Of a stretch of 64,000 nt of DNA, positions 33,701 through 39,403 are shown in pieces. A program made the position numbers and the translations under genes. The number at the start of each line of letters is the position of its first letter. Position 1 is the stretch's first letter. This DNA comes from Pseudeuparius sepicola (lineage: Eukaryota; Arthropoda; Insecta; Coleoptera; Anthribidae), in assembly GCA_963920635.1 (NCBI GenBank), contig OY987308.1, positions 25,482,096 to 25,546,095 on the forward strand, written 5' to 3'. The notes below the pieces were generated by a model. That model did no database searches. It was not told the origin of the DNA and saw nothing but the letters and a program-made list of their open reading frames with translations.

Positions 33701-36174
33701 AGGGGAATGTCGCGAAATTATTTGTCCATTAAAGAGTTAAAAAGGGAGATGAACTCCTTAGAGGCTTGCCTGAAAGGGGCCCCAAAACGGGCGCTTATTA
33801 ATTTTACAGAAGTTTTAATTGTTTTCGGATAACCCCTGGGGTAATGGACCGAGAGAAAAAATTCACGGAAAAACGCTGGGGACGAAATTAAATTCTTCCC
33901 TCCGGCTTTCACTTGAAAAAGCTGCCGGGAGGCAAGAAAACAGGTACACTATATAACGGCTTAAAAATTAAAGATAAATTGAAAGATAGAACGCCGGCAG
34001 AGGCTGTGCACTGAAAGTAAATTGATCGATATTTATAAGTGGTAGTTTGGAGGGGGGGATACAAAATACATACCAAAAGTCTTTTGTGGAATCATCCGCA
34101 TTTTCCGCTTTGCTTTGCCTCGTGGAACCCAAGGATTATGTAAATTGGTTTATTTGAGGCGGAATAAGATGACCCGGAAGTCTTTTGTTTGTAAATTCGA
34201 GGTAAATAGACAGATAAAAGATTGCATTATTATTGCCTTCACTGTCCCACTTTCTTTTTTTTACCGATACTCAAGTAAGTATAGTGGTCCATTGGCTTCA
34301 TCTAGCAAGGCCAAAATGAAGATACAGAAAGTGCAGATTATTACTCAAAATATATTCTATAGGGTATTTACAGTTTAATTCAAAGAACCTGACTTTGTCG
34401 GTAACAGGAAAATTGTAATATATTAACCCACTTACGCATCGTGCAACCATTAGGAATATTTGCGCAAAACATTTTACTACAAATCTACAAAACTAACTAA
34501 AGCGTATAAAAACAATTATGTTGAAAAAATCATTTTGATTAATTGTTTCGTTTTCGATTTGATTTTACAAATAATCCACCGAATATCTAGTTACTACAAT
34601 CGTCTGCATAGGCGCCTGTGATTTATTGGCACCTGATACCGCATTAGCTCGTAACTATGCGCTCGTAGCTTCTCCCAACATCAAGATATGTAAATAACCT
34701 ACGGTCTGATATCTAAATTGTAGTCCGCTATCGCCAGATCGGTAAACCACGCTGAAATTGATTCGTTACAATTCTCAAGCGAGACCCTGTGGTGTACCGT
34801 AGGGCAATTAGCGGAAATTTGGAATGTATACGTCCGCAGCTAGCTTGCAGCACGGGGAACTTGTTTACCTGGCTCAGCTAGGTCTGGTAAACACTGCGGG
34901 TGGGGTTGCAGCTTGGAGTATTAATTGCTTCTCAAGCCTACTTGTTGTACGGTAGTAATGTAACTTCTAACAACTAGTCCATCATTAATTTATTCAGATT
35001 TTGACAAACCATTTGTCACAACCACTGAGATCAACCTATGCTTCAAGAATTCTAAATGCAGCGGAATCGAAATATAGCGTTATAGAAAAATAACTCCTCG
35101 CCATTGTGTGGGCTTGTAAAACCTTTCGCCCTTATATTTTTGAACGTTTAGTAATAACGGAAATAATTTATAGAATAAGGGGTTTAGTATTGCTACCTAA
35201 ACCAAACACCTACTATGGCTGAGTTTATACGCCTACGACGAAAAAAATCGTTAAGGAGAGCTTTCAGTCGACTGACTCCCTCCTTCGACACGTCTCTAGA
35301 TCATTTTTTATGGGGGCATTTTTTTCCGTGCGTCGCACGTCATTGGGTGTTGTTTAATGAAGAGACTTATGCCCCCCCCCCCCGAAAAGTGTCTACCCAC
35401 CGATATGTCACTGTCGTTCCTTTCCACTTGGTGTAAATCAGTTTGTCGGCTGATGCCATTCCCGATCCGGATAATTTATAATATCATTACATCAAATCAA
35501 AATGAGTAATAGGGAATAGAATACGCGCCCAAACTGATTACCCGTCCCAAGTTAGCTACGGATGACAAGAAGATAGGACCTGTGTCGAGATCATTAGACG
35601 GTGATTAGTGGGAGTAAACACCGGAGGGTTGCCTTACGAACGGGCTTGTTTTAACTGCGTGTGCATAATTATTTTGAAACATATCCGAGTGTATAGTTTT
35701 TTTACTCTTGAAGTTTGCACATTAAAAATTTTGTAGAGGGAGGAAAATGGCGAAGTTTGTAATGAAACTATATACAATTTGTTAATGCGTTACCAAAATG
35801 TATACAGGGTGTTTATCTACGGAGGGCCACTCGCGAATATATTGACAAATAATATGCATTTTTCGGGGGACTTTATCAAGAAACTATTTTCAAAAAATCC
35901 ATCCTTTATGTTTATAGGAAAAATTATCTTATTTTGACTTTTCCTATCGGTATGATTAGACTTAGAAACATTTTAGGACTTTAGATACCTAAATTTGTTT
36001 ACTTATCTGAGATTTAAATCATTCTGACGTCCGCAAAACACTTCTCAACCGCCAAATCTTCCTCTATACCACAATTCCCCCCCTCTCACCCTGAAAGGCG
36101 TCCAACGACGTCACCAGCAACCACAGCACGAGCTTCATAGCCACCCCCACCAGAGGGGCGCCCAGTCCCGCCAT
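3582..36174 (-). CDS. Gene A: DIP/lachesin-like Ig-superfamily protein, 5' part
   Basis: Partial gene read on the minus strand; four coding exons are visible: 36174-36090, 23117-22990, 19949-19742 and 3752-3582. The joined reading frame is uninterrupted and every junction has GT-AG borders with matching phase (1, 0, 1, 1). The product starts with a hydrophobic signal peptide, followed by an Ig1 V-type domain (Cys62, Trp74 in AWVR, the [10 protein letters not shown] motif with Cys123), the DVYVPPDI linker and the start of Ig2 (LWCRATGRP). This layout is that of Drosophila DIPs and lachesin, neuronal surface proteins that bind Dpr partners or mediate adhesion. The rest of Ig2, Ig3 and the C-terminus lie left of position 1. 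The exact orthologue (which DIP, or lachesin) cannot be settled here. Its Ig1 linker has GCLDVY where family members usually have GYLDVV, which adds an odd cysteine. Confidence 0.88.
3880..5505. repeat. ~178-bp satellite-like tandem repeat, about nine units
   Basis: The core AAGGCGAATTAAGATATTAA recurs at about 3984, 4160, 4343, 4525, 4731 and 4906, with weaker units near 5080, 5258 and 5423; spacing is 165-183 bp. Each unit also carries GTATCTTAGTTGCTTGGATC and AAATCTATGTTTAGTATTTT. Units 4165-4530 are the most alike. It lies in the 16-kb intron of gene A, close to exon 4. Confidence 0.9.
5740..5960. mobile_element. Short derivative of the 27810-28346 fold-back family
   Basis: The ends CAGGGTGTAACCGAACTGAT and CAGTTCAATTACACCCTG are inverted; the body from GCCAAGTTTGAAGAAAATAT to AGAATACGTGGTTTCAT matches the right arm of the element at 27810-28346. 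The left arm is deleted, giving about 220 bp. Confidence 0.8.
5961..6369. other. Intron of gene A, no gene recognised
   Basis: Contains a homopolymer C run at about 6031-6047 and GC-rich, CpG-containing sequence. No coding signature or known repeat. Confidence 0.4.
6440..6600 (+). mobile_element. 5S rRNA-derived SINE, copy 1
   Basis: AAGCAACGGCGCCCGCGGTC followed by ACATGGATGGGTGACC (about 6517-6556) matches the internal promoter and C-box end of 5S rRNA (AAGCAACATCGGGC..., TTGGATGGGTGACC). The upstream ~70 bp and the tail CCTAATAAAACTT are shared with the copy at 48655-48770. This is the structure of SINE3-type elements. The 5' boundary is uncertain. Confidence 0.7.
6954..7792. mobile_element. 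Degenerate mariner derivative, copy 2 (internal deletion)
   Basis: Same left TIR as the 1848-3357 element, flanked by TA on both sides. The right TIR is shortened, and the transposase remnant (about 7530-7680: [31 protein letters not shown]) is closer to the end. A TIR in the same family with TA duplication supports mariner origin. Confidence 0.82.
7793..8221. other. Intron of gene A, nothing recognised
   Basis: Unique-looking AT-rich sequence with a GGGACACTGTATAC repeat end near 7880. No coding signature. Confidence 0.35.
8222..8340. promoter_or_regulatory. Duplicated intronic element, copy 1
   Basis: Shares with 8755-8880, in the same order and spacing, TAAAATTCAAATGTTC, then TTTGATTGGC, ACAACAATGTA, TAATGAA and TTTAACAACTGCCC. 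The blocks include an inverted CCAAT box, a SOX-like ACAATG and a homeodomain-like TAATGA. The conserved blocks sit in diverged sequence, which resembles a duplicated cis-regulatory module. Regulatory function is inferred. Confidence 0.5.
8755..8880. promoter_or_regulatory. Duplicated intronic element, copy 2
   Basis: Counterpart of 8222-8340: TAAAATTCAAATGTTCC, GTAAAACCCCTTTAACG, TTTGATTGGCTACAACAATG, TAATAATGAAG, TTAACAACTGCCCCCTG. Spacing between the copies is about 530 bp. They sit in direct orientation. Confidence 0.5.
8881..10179. other. CpG-rich intronic DNA of gene A
   Basis: GC-rich stretches (9280-9310 with a G run, an alternating GC run near 9594-9606, 9690-9790) alternate with AT-rich DNA. 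No coding signature, transposon end or RNA gene was recognised. The composition differs from the repeat-rich parts of the window. Confidence 0.4.
10180..10278. promoter_or_regulatory. Diverged repeated intronic element with homeodomain/E-box motifs, copy 1
   Basis: CCCCATTAGGGGTAGTAATC, GCATTAC, CCCGGAAACGTG, GTTCACCCCTGGGGCAGGTG and ATCTGG recur in the same order at 10980-11095. GTAATCNCATTAC is a dyad of TAAT-type sites and CAGGTG is an E-box. Function is inferred from arrangement only. Confidence 0.42.
10980..11095. promoter_or_regulatory. Diverged repeated intronic element with homeodomain/E-box motifs, copy 2
   Basis: Counterpart of 10180-10278: CCCCCTATTAGGAGAGTAATC, ACATTAC, CCCGGGAACGTG, GAGTTCACCCGGCGCCAGGT, then ATTTGG. 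The GTAATC-N-CATTAC dyad is conserved in both. Confidence 0.42.
11096..13690. other. Intron of gene A, nothing recognised
   Basis: Mixed GC-rich (11280-11560, 11740-11960) and AT-rich DNA. Several short open frames on both strands lack any family signature and look random. Confidence 0.4.
13695..13730 (-). ncRNA. Hammerhead-like motif of Penelope type (candidate)
   Basis: The minus strand reads CTGATGA, one T, GCTAAC, a 3-nt loop, GTTAGC, then GAAA. CUGAUGA and GAAA around a perfect 6-bp stem II is the core of minimal hammerhead ribozymes that Penelope-like elements carry. The extra base before the stem departs from the strict core, so cleavage activity is doubtful. Confidence 0.4.
13740..14715. 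other. Intron of gene A, nothing recognised
   Basis: GC-rich at 14090-14560 with G runs. The short open frames on the minus strand there show no protein family signature. Confidence 0.35.
14760..14930 (-). pseudogene. Ty3/gypsy reverse transcriptase fragment
   Basis: Minus-strand translation contains [32 protein letters not shown] and LVYLYDIIF, the RT block FGL-NA-ATFQR-MD...YLDDI of Ty3/gypsy elements. The catalytic YLDD box reads YLYD, so it is non-functional. The flanking polymerase and LTRs are absent. Confidence 0.88.
15282..15320. repeat. Isolated copy of the GATCTAACCTA palindrome
   Basis: GATCTGACCTAACTAATCTA followed by GGTTAGATC matches the 34-bp palindromic repeat unit at 44690-45290. 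Confidence 0.55.
15330..17150. other. Intron of gene A, nothing recognised
   Basis: Ordinary AT-rich intron; no coding or repeat signature beyond simple AT-rich stretches. Confidence 0.35.
17152..17205 (-). pseudogene. Second, shorter Ty3/gypsy reverse transcriptase fragment
   Basis: Minus strand encodes [17 protein letters not shown], the same block as at 14760-14930, over about 50 bp only. The flanking TAACCAACAATAATAA occurs on both sides (about 17137 and 17205), so it may have been captured with a short direct repeat. Confidence 0.72.
17290..18100. other. Intron of gene A, nothing recognised
   Basis: Contains a GC-rich stretch at 17740-17930. The open frame on the plus strand (17601-17930) has no recognisable domain. 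Confidence 0.35.
18110..19720. repeat. ~225-bp tandem repeat, three units, split by a fold-back element
   Basis: Units begin AATCATGAAAAGTAT (about 18117), AATCATGTATAGTAT (about 18340) and GATCATGAAAAGTATAT (about 19508). Each includes CAAATCAT-CNCAAAAATAC and AACTATGGGTTAC. Subtracting the 927-bp element at 18474-19400 brings the third unit into register. Confidence 0.75.
18474..19400. mobile_element. Palindromic fold-back element (~927 bp)
   Basis: CATTTAAGTGTGCAACATAT at the left pairs with ATATGTTGCACACTTAAATG at the right; inner pairs include TACAGGGTAGGTAAAAAAAT with ATTTTTTACCTACCCTGTA and TTATTAAGAAAAGTTGTTTAG. The arms are about 400 bp around an AT-rich centre. It interrupts the 225-bp tandem array. 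Confidence 0.87.
19742..19949 (-). CDS. Gene A exon 3: second half of Ig1
   Basis: The acceptor is TTCCAG and the donor TACG/GTAAGA. It encodes [12 protein letters not shown], the KTWQLRI strand and the [13 protein letters not shown] motif that closes the Ig fold. Almost every third codon position is G or C, in sharp contrast to the AT-rich introns around it and to the exons of gene B. It carries two extra cysteines (in GCYVC and GCLDVY). Confidence 0.92.
19950..20839. other. Intron of gene A between exons 2 and 3
   Basis: Nothing recognised apart from G-rich runs at 20060-20080 and 20460-20580. Confidence 0.4.
20840..20876 (-). ncRNA. Hammerhead-like motif, degenerate (candidate)
   Basis: The minus strand reads CCTGATGACGAG, TTTAAATAAG, TCGAAACGTTGG. 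CTGATGA and GAAACG are present, but stem II pairs poorly. It resembles terminal sequences of Penelope-like elements; no reverse transcriptase was found beside it. Confidence 0.3.
21213..21963. mobile_element. Palindromic fold-back element (~750 bp)
   Basis: TGTGTCCACGGATGGACTTAA at the left pairs with TTAAGTCCATCCGTGGACACA at the right. ACTTATACTGGGTGACCAGA and its complement mark a further symmetric block. The arms are about 350 bp. Confidence 0.87.
22268..22480. repeat. Candidate MITE arm
   Basis: Sequence of the single-arm type (CCCGTATCTCCCAAACGAAG near 22366, then TATGTTACACCCTGAATATTC at the end) resembling the TTACACCCTG ends of the fold-back elements here. The second arm was not found. 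Confidence 0.35.
22500..22785 (+). mobile_element. Possible LINE 3' end with (TTA)n tail
   Basis: An AT-rich segment ends GTACCCACGCTGTGCTGAAT, AAATCATTT and (TTA)n at 22759-22778, a layout typical of insect non-LTR retrotransposon tails. No coding part is left. Confidence 0.35.
22990..23117 (-). CDS. Gene A exon 2: first half of Ig1
   Basis: The acceptor TTTGCAG lies at 23118-23124 and the donor AAG/GTAAAT after 22990. It encodes the A-B-C strands of Ig1, including [14 protein letters not shown] and ending GRYK. The NVTV-P-GREA-SC pattern is typical of Ig1 in DIP and lachesin proteins. Confidence 0.88.
23170..23870. repeat. ~207-bp tandem repeat, about 3.3 units
   Basis: GGCTGCTA-GGAAATTCTTRCACAGATGA starts each unit at about 23178, 23384, 23592 and 23800; internal blocks TTACTTTAGGTAACTGAAAC and TCTGAATAATAGATTATTCTAG recur. 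Later units are most alike. A weak partial unit appears at 24505-24560. It begins ~50 bp from gene A exon 2. Confidence 0.88.
23952..24467. mobile_element. MITE with AGGGACTCTTTAAAATAAGG inverted ends
   Basis: AGGGACTCTTTAAAATAAGG GGACCCAGCA at the left is inverted at the right end (TGCTGGGTCCCC, TTATTTTAAAGAGTCCCT). TTATATCT lies just outside both ends, an 8-bp duplication of hAT type, though two extra bases separate it on the right. No transposase; the open frame inside is chance. Confidence 0.75.
24480..25530. other. Intron of gene A, nothing recognised
   Basis: Mostly unique AT-rich DNA with a G-rich segment at 24720-24850. No coding signature. Confidence 0.35.
25533..26132. repeat. 41-bp minisatellite, about 14 units
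   Basis: Consensus TTAATGGATAATTGAGTTAA plus TTTTGAATTGTCACCTCAAAA. Variants (GTCACC or GACACC; GGATAATTG or GGATATTTG) recur in blocks, so a multi-unit block seems to have been copied (25580-25690 resembles 25765-25880 and 25965-26070). Confidence 0.92.
26133..26470. promoter_or_regulatory. CpG-rich island with a CRE-like site
   Basis: A GC-rich stretch right after the minisatellite, including GTGACGTCATTTTT at about 26200 (a CRE core TGACGTCA) and many CpGs. It could be an alternative promoter or enhancer in intron 1 of gene A; no splice-linked exon was found. Confidence 0.3.
26471..27809. other. Intron of gene A, nothing recognised
   Basis: Contains GC-rich DNA at 27400-27590 and (GTAG)n near 26676-26692. 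No coding signature. Confidence 0.35.
27810..28346. mobile_element. Palindromic fold-back element (~537 bp), CAGGGTGTAAC ends
   Basis: GGGGTGTAACTGAACTGATG and its complement CATCAGTTCAGTTACACCC mark the ends; GCCAAGTTTGAAGAAAATAT and its complement lie near the centre. A shorter derivative is at 5740-5960. The TATA at its right end is shared with the next element. Confidence 0.88.
28350..29365. mobile_element. Palindromic fold-back element (~1 kb), CAGGGTGATTC end
   Basis: Abuts the previous element at TATA. Left arm TTGGAAAAAATATGTGAACT, TTGAATATTTACCA and CACGTTATAACG pair with complements at 29200-29305. TTTACATAAGAAATTGAATAC pairs with GTATTTAATTTCTTATGTAAA. The outermost 100 bp of the right side is badly diverged. 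A fragment of the same end is at 60650-60712. Confidence 0.8.
29366..30285. other. Intron of gene A, nothing recognised
   Basis: AT-rich to 29800, then GC-rich (29880-30200). No coding or repeat signature. Confidence 0.35.
30290..30777 (+). mobile_element. ~0.5-kb element with conserved ATG and splice donor, copy 1
   Basis: Ends at the right with TCCTTTATTCAAAG. It shares with the copies at 32092, 52490 and 58568 the block AAAATGTTTGAGGATAATAA, CCATCGGTAAGTAATTT, then GCCATGCACCAAAGTGGCAT, GTGTAGGTACCTACTT and TTGCTTGTATTATAGGTACT. The ATG opens MFEDNNPS and runs straight into a consensus GTAAGT donor. Confidence 0.75.
30778..32091. other. Sequence between the two inverted ~0.5-kb arms
   Basis: A 1.3-kb interior flanked by inverted copies 30290-30777 and 32092-32586. 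At about 30846-30963 on the plus strand, after TTTCAGTTCAG, an open segment of 39 codons reads [40 protein letters not shown] and stops. It would splice in phase with MFEDNNPS from the arm. The rest is AT-rich and holds a palindrome at 31355-31785. It could be the decayed interior of one 2.3-kb transposon. Confidence 0.45.
31355..31785. mobile_element. Palindromic fold-back element (~430 bp) with an inner repeat
   Basis: GGGTTATTCACTGAGAATTG pairs with CAATTCTCAGTGAATAACCC; GTTCGGCGAATACTTTTTTA pairs with its complement. Inside, CAGGGTGTTCC occurs twice in direct and once in inverted form (about 31479, 31600 and 31660), suggesting a second small element at the centre. Confidence 0.85.
32092..32586 (-). 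mobile_element. ~0.5-kb element with conserved ATG and splice donor, copy 2 (inverted)
   Basis: Inverted copy of 30290-30777 with CTTTGAATAAAGAACCCCAG at one end and TTCTTCCTGCGATTCATTAT, TCAAAG at the other. Here the ATG block is mutated (CCCATCGGCAAGTAATTTTA), so the donor GT is lost. Confidence 0.75.
32587..33300. other. Intron of gene A, nothing recognised
   Basis: No coding signature; the short GC-rich stretch at 32690-32870 encodes nothing recognisable. Confidence 0.35.
33308..33430 (+). pseudogene. Ty3/gypsy RNase H fragment, copy 1
   Basis: Plus strand encodes [25 protein letters not shown], matching the RNase H block of gypsy polyproteins. It is bounded by a direct repeat AAATAACTCAAGACTCATCTC at 33288 and 33420. 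Confidence 0.85.
33431..35031. other. Intron of gene A, nothing recognised
   Basis: Mixed composition. The open frame at 34115-34378 on the plus strand has no known domain and is probably chance. Confidence 0.35.
35032..35180 (+). pseudogene. Ty3/gypsy RNase H fragment, copy 2
   Basis: Plus strand encodes [18 protein letters not shown], a stop codon, then [19 protein letters not shown]. It is very close in DNA to the copy at 33308-33430 and slightly longer at its 5' side. It is dead because of the internal stop. Confidence 0.85.
35181..36089. other. Intron of gene A next to exon 1
   Basis: A C run near 35373-35382 and a CAGGGTGTTTATCTACGGAG MITE-type end at about 35813 with no matching second end. 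No coding signature. Confidence 0.35.
36090..36174 (-). CDS. Gene A exon 1: signal peptide
   Basis: The ATG at 36174 opens 28 codons ending CAG G before a GTGAGA donor. The peptide has a hydrophobic core ([11 protein letters not shown]) followed by DAFQ, a plausible signal peptide. A second in-frame Met at 36138 lies just before the hydrophobic core and could be the start instead. Phase 1 joins exactly to exon 2, giving FQEEWATAK. The surrounding 36060-36460 is CpG-rich, fitting a promoter and first exon. Confidence 0.78.
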
Positions 36175-36194
36175 TTCCGACTCCTTCCGCCCCC

Positions 36195-36460
36195 TCACAT
36201 GGCCTCCTTTGTCCGGATACTCATCGGCGACGCGAATCGCCCTTGCCGGGGCCTACTAGATCTCCGTGCCGCGCGTCGGGCACCTGGTGGACGACTGCCG
36301 ATCGCCGGGGCCAGCCGAGCCCCACGCCGGACGCTCCGCGCACGCGCGCACGCCCCGCGGAACTCAACTGGTTGTTTTTTTATTTTATTTTGACGCCCCC
36401 GGCGTTGTTGGAACATGGCTCGGGGGGAAGGGGGGACGTGTAGTTGCTCAAAAGCAAGGC
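36195..36460 (-). promoter_or_regulatory. GC-rich 5' region of gene A, with a start-stop mini-uORF
   Basis: Upstream of the gene A start codon the sequence is GC-rich and dense in CpG (36180-36440), unlike the flanking AT-rich DNA. At 36195-36200 on the minus strand ATG is followed at once by TGA, a minimal upstream ORF if it is in the transcript. The region also lies ~470-730 bp upstream of the plus-strand LRR gene, so it may be a divergent promoter. No TATA box was identified and the transcription start is unknown. Confidence 0.35.
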
Positions 36461-36925
36461 GAACCCTCTAACCCCTTCTAGTACCCCAGTAGTGCTTTTT
36501 TATCCTCTACCTGATATGACAAGAACATCCCTCGACAACAGTGTCCACTTGTTTTTGTCGTACATATTTGTACAAAAGTGTCGAGTTGCAACTTTATGCG
36601 GTTGAGATAATAATAATAAGAGGGGCTCAAGAACCGAGCCAATAACAAGGAAGTAAAATATAGAGTATACCCAACTTGTTTATAAAGCCCGTACATTGTG
36701 CAACAACTCATCAATTTCAGCAACTTATAATTAGAGTACACCGTTATCATTAATGCCCTACGGTCATCGGTGCAAAGCCATTAGACTCCGAACTATGCCC
36801 AAACTACTCGGCTAGATTACCTACCGAACTGTTTGGATTTTCGCCTTGTTGCGTTCTATTTTTGTCCCCGTTCATTTTGCCAGGCCAAAAATACGGGCAG
36901 TACGAAATCATTGTTTGTCCAAACA
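36461..36925 (+). promoter_or_regulatory. 5' flank of LRR paralogue 1
   Basis: AT-rich DNA between the gene A CpG region and the LRR gene. It should hold the promoter and 5' UTR of the LRR gene; no TATA box or initiator was identified with confidence. Confidence 0.3.
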
Positions 36926-38365
36926 ATGTCCCCAAAAGTGTCCGTACGAAGTTTGCGCGATTTGTGTCTAATCAACGTTGCAAATAGGTGCATACAAGCG
37001 CTGTCCGATGAAGAAGGGAAGCACTGTGGAGTTGTCGGTGAATATCTCTCGAATACCACCGGGGAAATACTCGAGGGCCTCCTCAAAAACATTCTGAATA
37101 AAGCTGACTTGGACGCGAGCACTAGGTATAGTTGTTTGGAGGTTTTGCTTAGGGAAGACGTAAAGATGTTGGACACCAAGATTTTTCCAAGATTCTACTA
37201 TGAAAAAATATTAAAAGTAATCTCCTCAAAAGGCAGAAGATTGCGTCATCTCAACCTAAAGGGTGTATGGGTTAGAGATTACCCTCAGCTTCTTAGAGAT
37301 GTCTTATGTACTCTTCAAAACCTGACTAGCCTGATTATACCCCACATGGCGAATGATAACGTCATTGAGGCTATTCTTCATTTAAAAAATTTGATCGTTC
37401 TCGATATTTCTGGAGAAGCTTGTTATACAGTGAAAGGCATAAGAAGATTTAAAAGTGATACCCTGAGGGTACTGGAAGTTGGTAATTATGGCAAAGTCGA
37501 CTTGTGTCAAGACGAAGAAAATAGTGGCAGTGAGCTGGTTGCCGAAATTTTGGAAAACTTGCCCAATCTAACAAGTCTGAAAGTGTATTCTTTTACTGGT
37601 AGCGCAATTCATGTGTTATACAACAAAGATTCTAGTACCAAAACAAAGTTGAATTATCTTCACGATACTGGGACTACAATAGAAGTTATAAGGGCGTTAC
37701 AAGAATTAGCACCCGACTTAATTAGTGTGCATTTGGACAGTCCTCAAATAGGTGTTACCGAGGAACTGTGCAGGTTTAGAAAATTGTGCAAAGTGAAACT
37801 AACAAAAGCCGATGGCGAGGCAGTTTTAAACTATTTAACAGTTGCTGGCGAACAGTTGCAAACATTAACCTTAAACCACAACAAAACATTCTCCTTGGAC
37901 CTCTCGCAAATATGTTTGACAGCACCAAACCTAATAAATCTCGAACTTTTTCAAATGAAGCTAACACATTCGAACGTGGACACTTATTTTATGTACCTAC
38001 AAACTGTCGAGGTGCTCTATGGCGACACTTCGGACGCCACCATAAGGTACATCCTGACGAACGCCCCGTTTCTCAAAAGAATCGTGGTGGGTTGTCTGGT
38101 CACAATGACCGATGGCGACATCTTCAGATTGTGCGCACACTGCGACTTCGCAAGCCTGGAGGAACTCTGGTTCTCGTACGCGAGAGGCTTGACGGCCACG
38201 AGCGTGGAGCTGCTCATGGGGCACTGCCCCAATCTGAGGGTCCTGGGGCAGCTGGGGGAATGGGACATCCACCCCGAGGAGTTGGACTATTTGAGGAGTG
38301 TCGTCGCTTCGACCAACGCGGATTTGGAACTGTTGGCCTCGGGCGTGCATCCCCTTGTATATTAA
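36926..38365 (+). CDS. Intronless LRR-like protein, paralogue 1 (479 aa)
   Basis: A single uninterrupted ORF. I place the start at the ATG at 36926 (context ACAATGTCC): the frame stays open further upstream but has no earlier ATG, and the paralogue at 43029-44414 begins with the same MSPK. The protein has a helical N-terminal third followed by irregular leucine-rich repeats (for example LRHLNLKGV, LTSLIIPHM, LIVLDISGEA, LRVLEVG) and a conserved end (LLMGHCPNLRVLGQLGEW). No signal peptide or membrane segment is seen. The N-terminal pattern faintly recalls ZYG11/F-box-type LRR adaptors of cullin ubiquitin ligases, but I see no definite F-box, so the function is unassigned. The 3' flank has an AATAAA at about 39012. 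The lack of introns in both copies suggests an ancestral retrocopy followed by duplication. Confidence 0.85.
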   Translation: MSPKVSVRSLRDLCLINVANRCIQALSDEEGKHCGVVGEYLSNTTGEILEGLLKNILNKADLDASTRYSCLEVLLREDVKMLDTKIFPRFYYEKILKVISSKGRRLRHLNLKGVWVRDYPQLLRDVLCTLQNLTSLIIPHMANDNVIEAILHLKNLIVLDISGEACYTVKGIRRFKSDTLRVLEVGNYGKVDLCQDEENSGSELVAEILENLPNLTSLKVYSFTGSAIHVLYNKDSSTKTKLNYLHDTGTTIEVIRALQELAPDLISVHLDSPQIGVTEELCRFRKLCKVKLTKADGEAVLNYLTVAGEQLQTLTLNHNKTFSLDLSQICLTAPNLINLELFQMKLTHSNVDTYFMYLQTVEVLYGDTSDATIRYILTNAPFLKRIVVGCLVTMTDGDIFRLCAHCDFASLEELWFSYARGLTATSVELLMGHCPNLRVLGQLGEWDIHPEELDYLRSVVASTNADLELLASGVHPLVY

Positions 38366-39082
38366 AACGAGATTTTGTTGGTGTTTAAAAAATTAGTCAT
38401 AGTTAAAAGTGTAATATAATAGTATATATCACATAGCGAGAGTTGTAAACAGCTCATTACGTATGAGTAATTGTAATTCCACGAATATGTAATAAGCTTA
38501 CAACTCGAGTCTTGTATTATAATTTTTCTTCAACGAAAGAAAAACTATTATAATAGATAAACTATACTTCTAATTATCTGATAGGCGAAAATTAGTATGT
38601 TGGTTAGTTGCTATTGTGACGCGGATGCCGCGCTATATAACAAGGCACCCGTGATAATTGCGTTTTAATTAAGAACAGATACGTATTTTTTTTTATTACG
38701 TGTCAGTCATTACGTGTCAGTGTTCGTAACAATGGACTTACTTATAACCTAAACCGTCACTTAATATTACTAGCATAGGGGTAGAGAAAAAATATCATAT
38801 TCTATCCAACATTAAAGTTTTCATCAAAAAAAACTGACTGGGCACTGTATATTGACCAATTTTGTGTCGGTATAGAAATTTAATAGTAGGTATTTACCTC
38901 AATTTATATCTACTAACACCGATGAAATTGAAGTGGGTATCTAAAAATAGACAATAATATTGTTATCTTGTAATCGATAATATAATTTTATCGCCTCTAT
39001 GTCTCCTGTAAATAAAATCAAATACATGGTTTAGTAAAAATGTGTGCTATTTTATTATAGGAAATGTCTTTGTGGTGCAAAT
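38366..39082. other. 3' flank of LRR paralogue 1
   Basis: AT-rich; AATAAA at about 39012 is a plausible poly(A) signal about 650 bp after the stop. GTAAATAAAAT recurs at the end of paralogue 2 on the minus strand. Nothing else recognised. Confidence 0.4.
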
Positions 39083-39403
39083 AGATCCATTTAATTTTTA
39101 ATTGGGTTTTTTTTACCACCAAAACTGATTAAAAGACAACTTTTTCAAGTTGACAGGAAAATTCATATAGGATTTGTTTCTCTAATTCTATTAGCATTGT
39201 TAATTTGTTGGCAATCGTGAAAAATTTGTTCAACATATTCAATACTACTATTCTTATCAAGAACATGTTTTATATGTTTAATTTCCTCCTCAAATTTTAT
39301 GTTATTAGAACAAATCATTTTAGCCCTGTCATACAAACTTTTAATTACTCTAATATGATGAAATTAAAATGGAAATAGCTTTTAGTATGTGTTGGTTTAT
39401 ATA

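Noticed and set aside
34115..34378. 87-codon plus-strand open frame as a gene
   Set aside because: No homology pattern, no promoter or poly(A) context, within the expected length of chance frames in an intron.
36833..36925. 31-codon N-terminal extension of LRR paralogue 1
   Set aside because: It would start at TTG, not ATG, and is not shared by the paralogue.
37786..38388. 200-codon plus-strand frame within LRR paralogue 1
   Set aside because: An out-of-frame shadow; only the long frame matches the paralogue.
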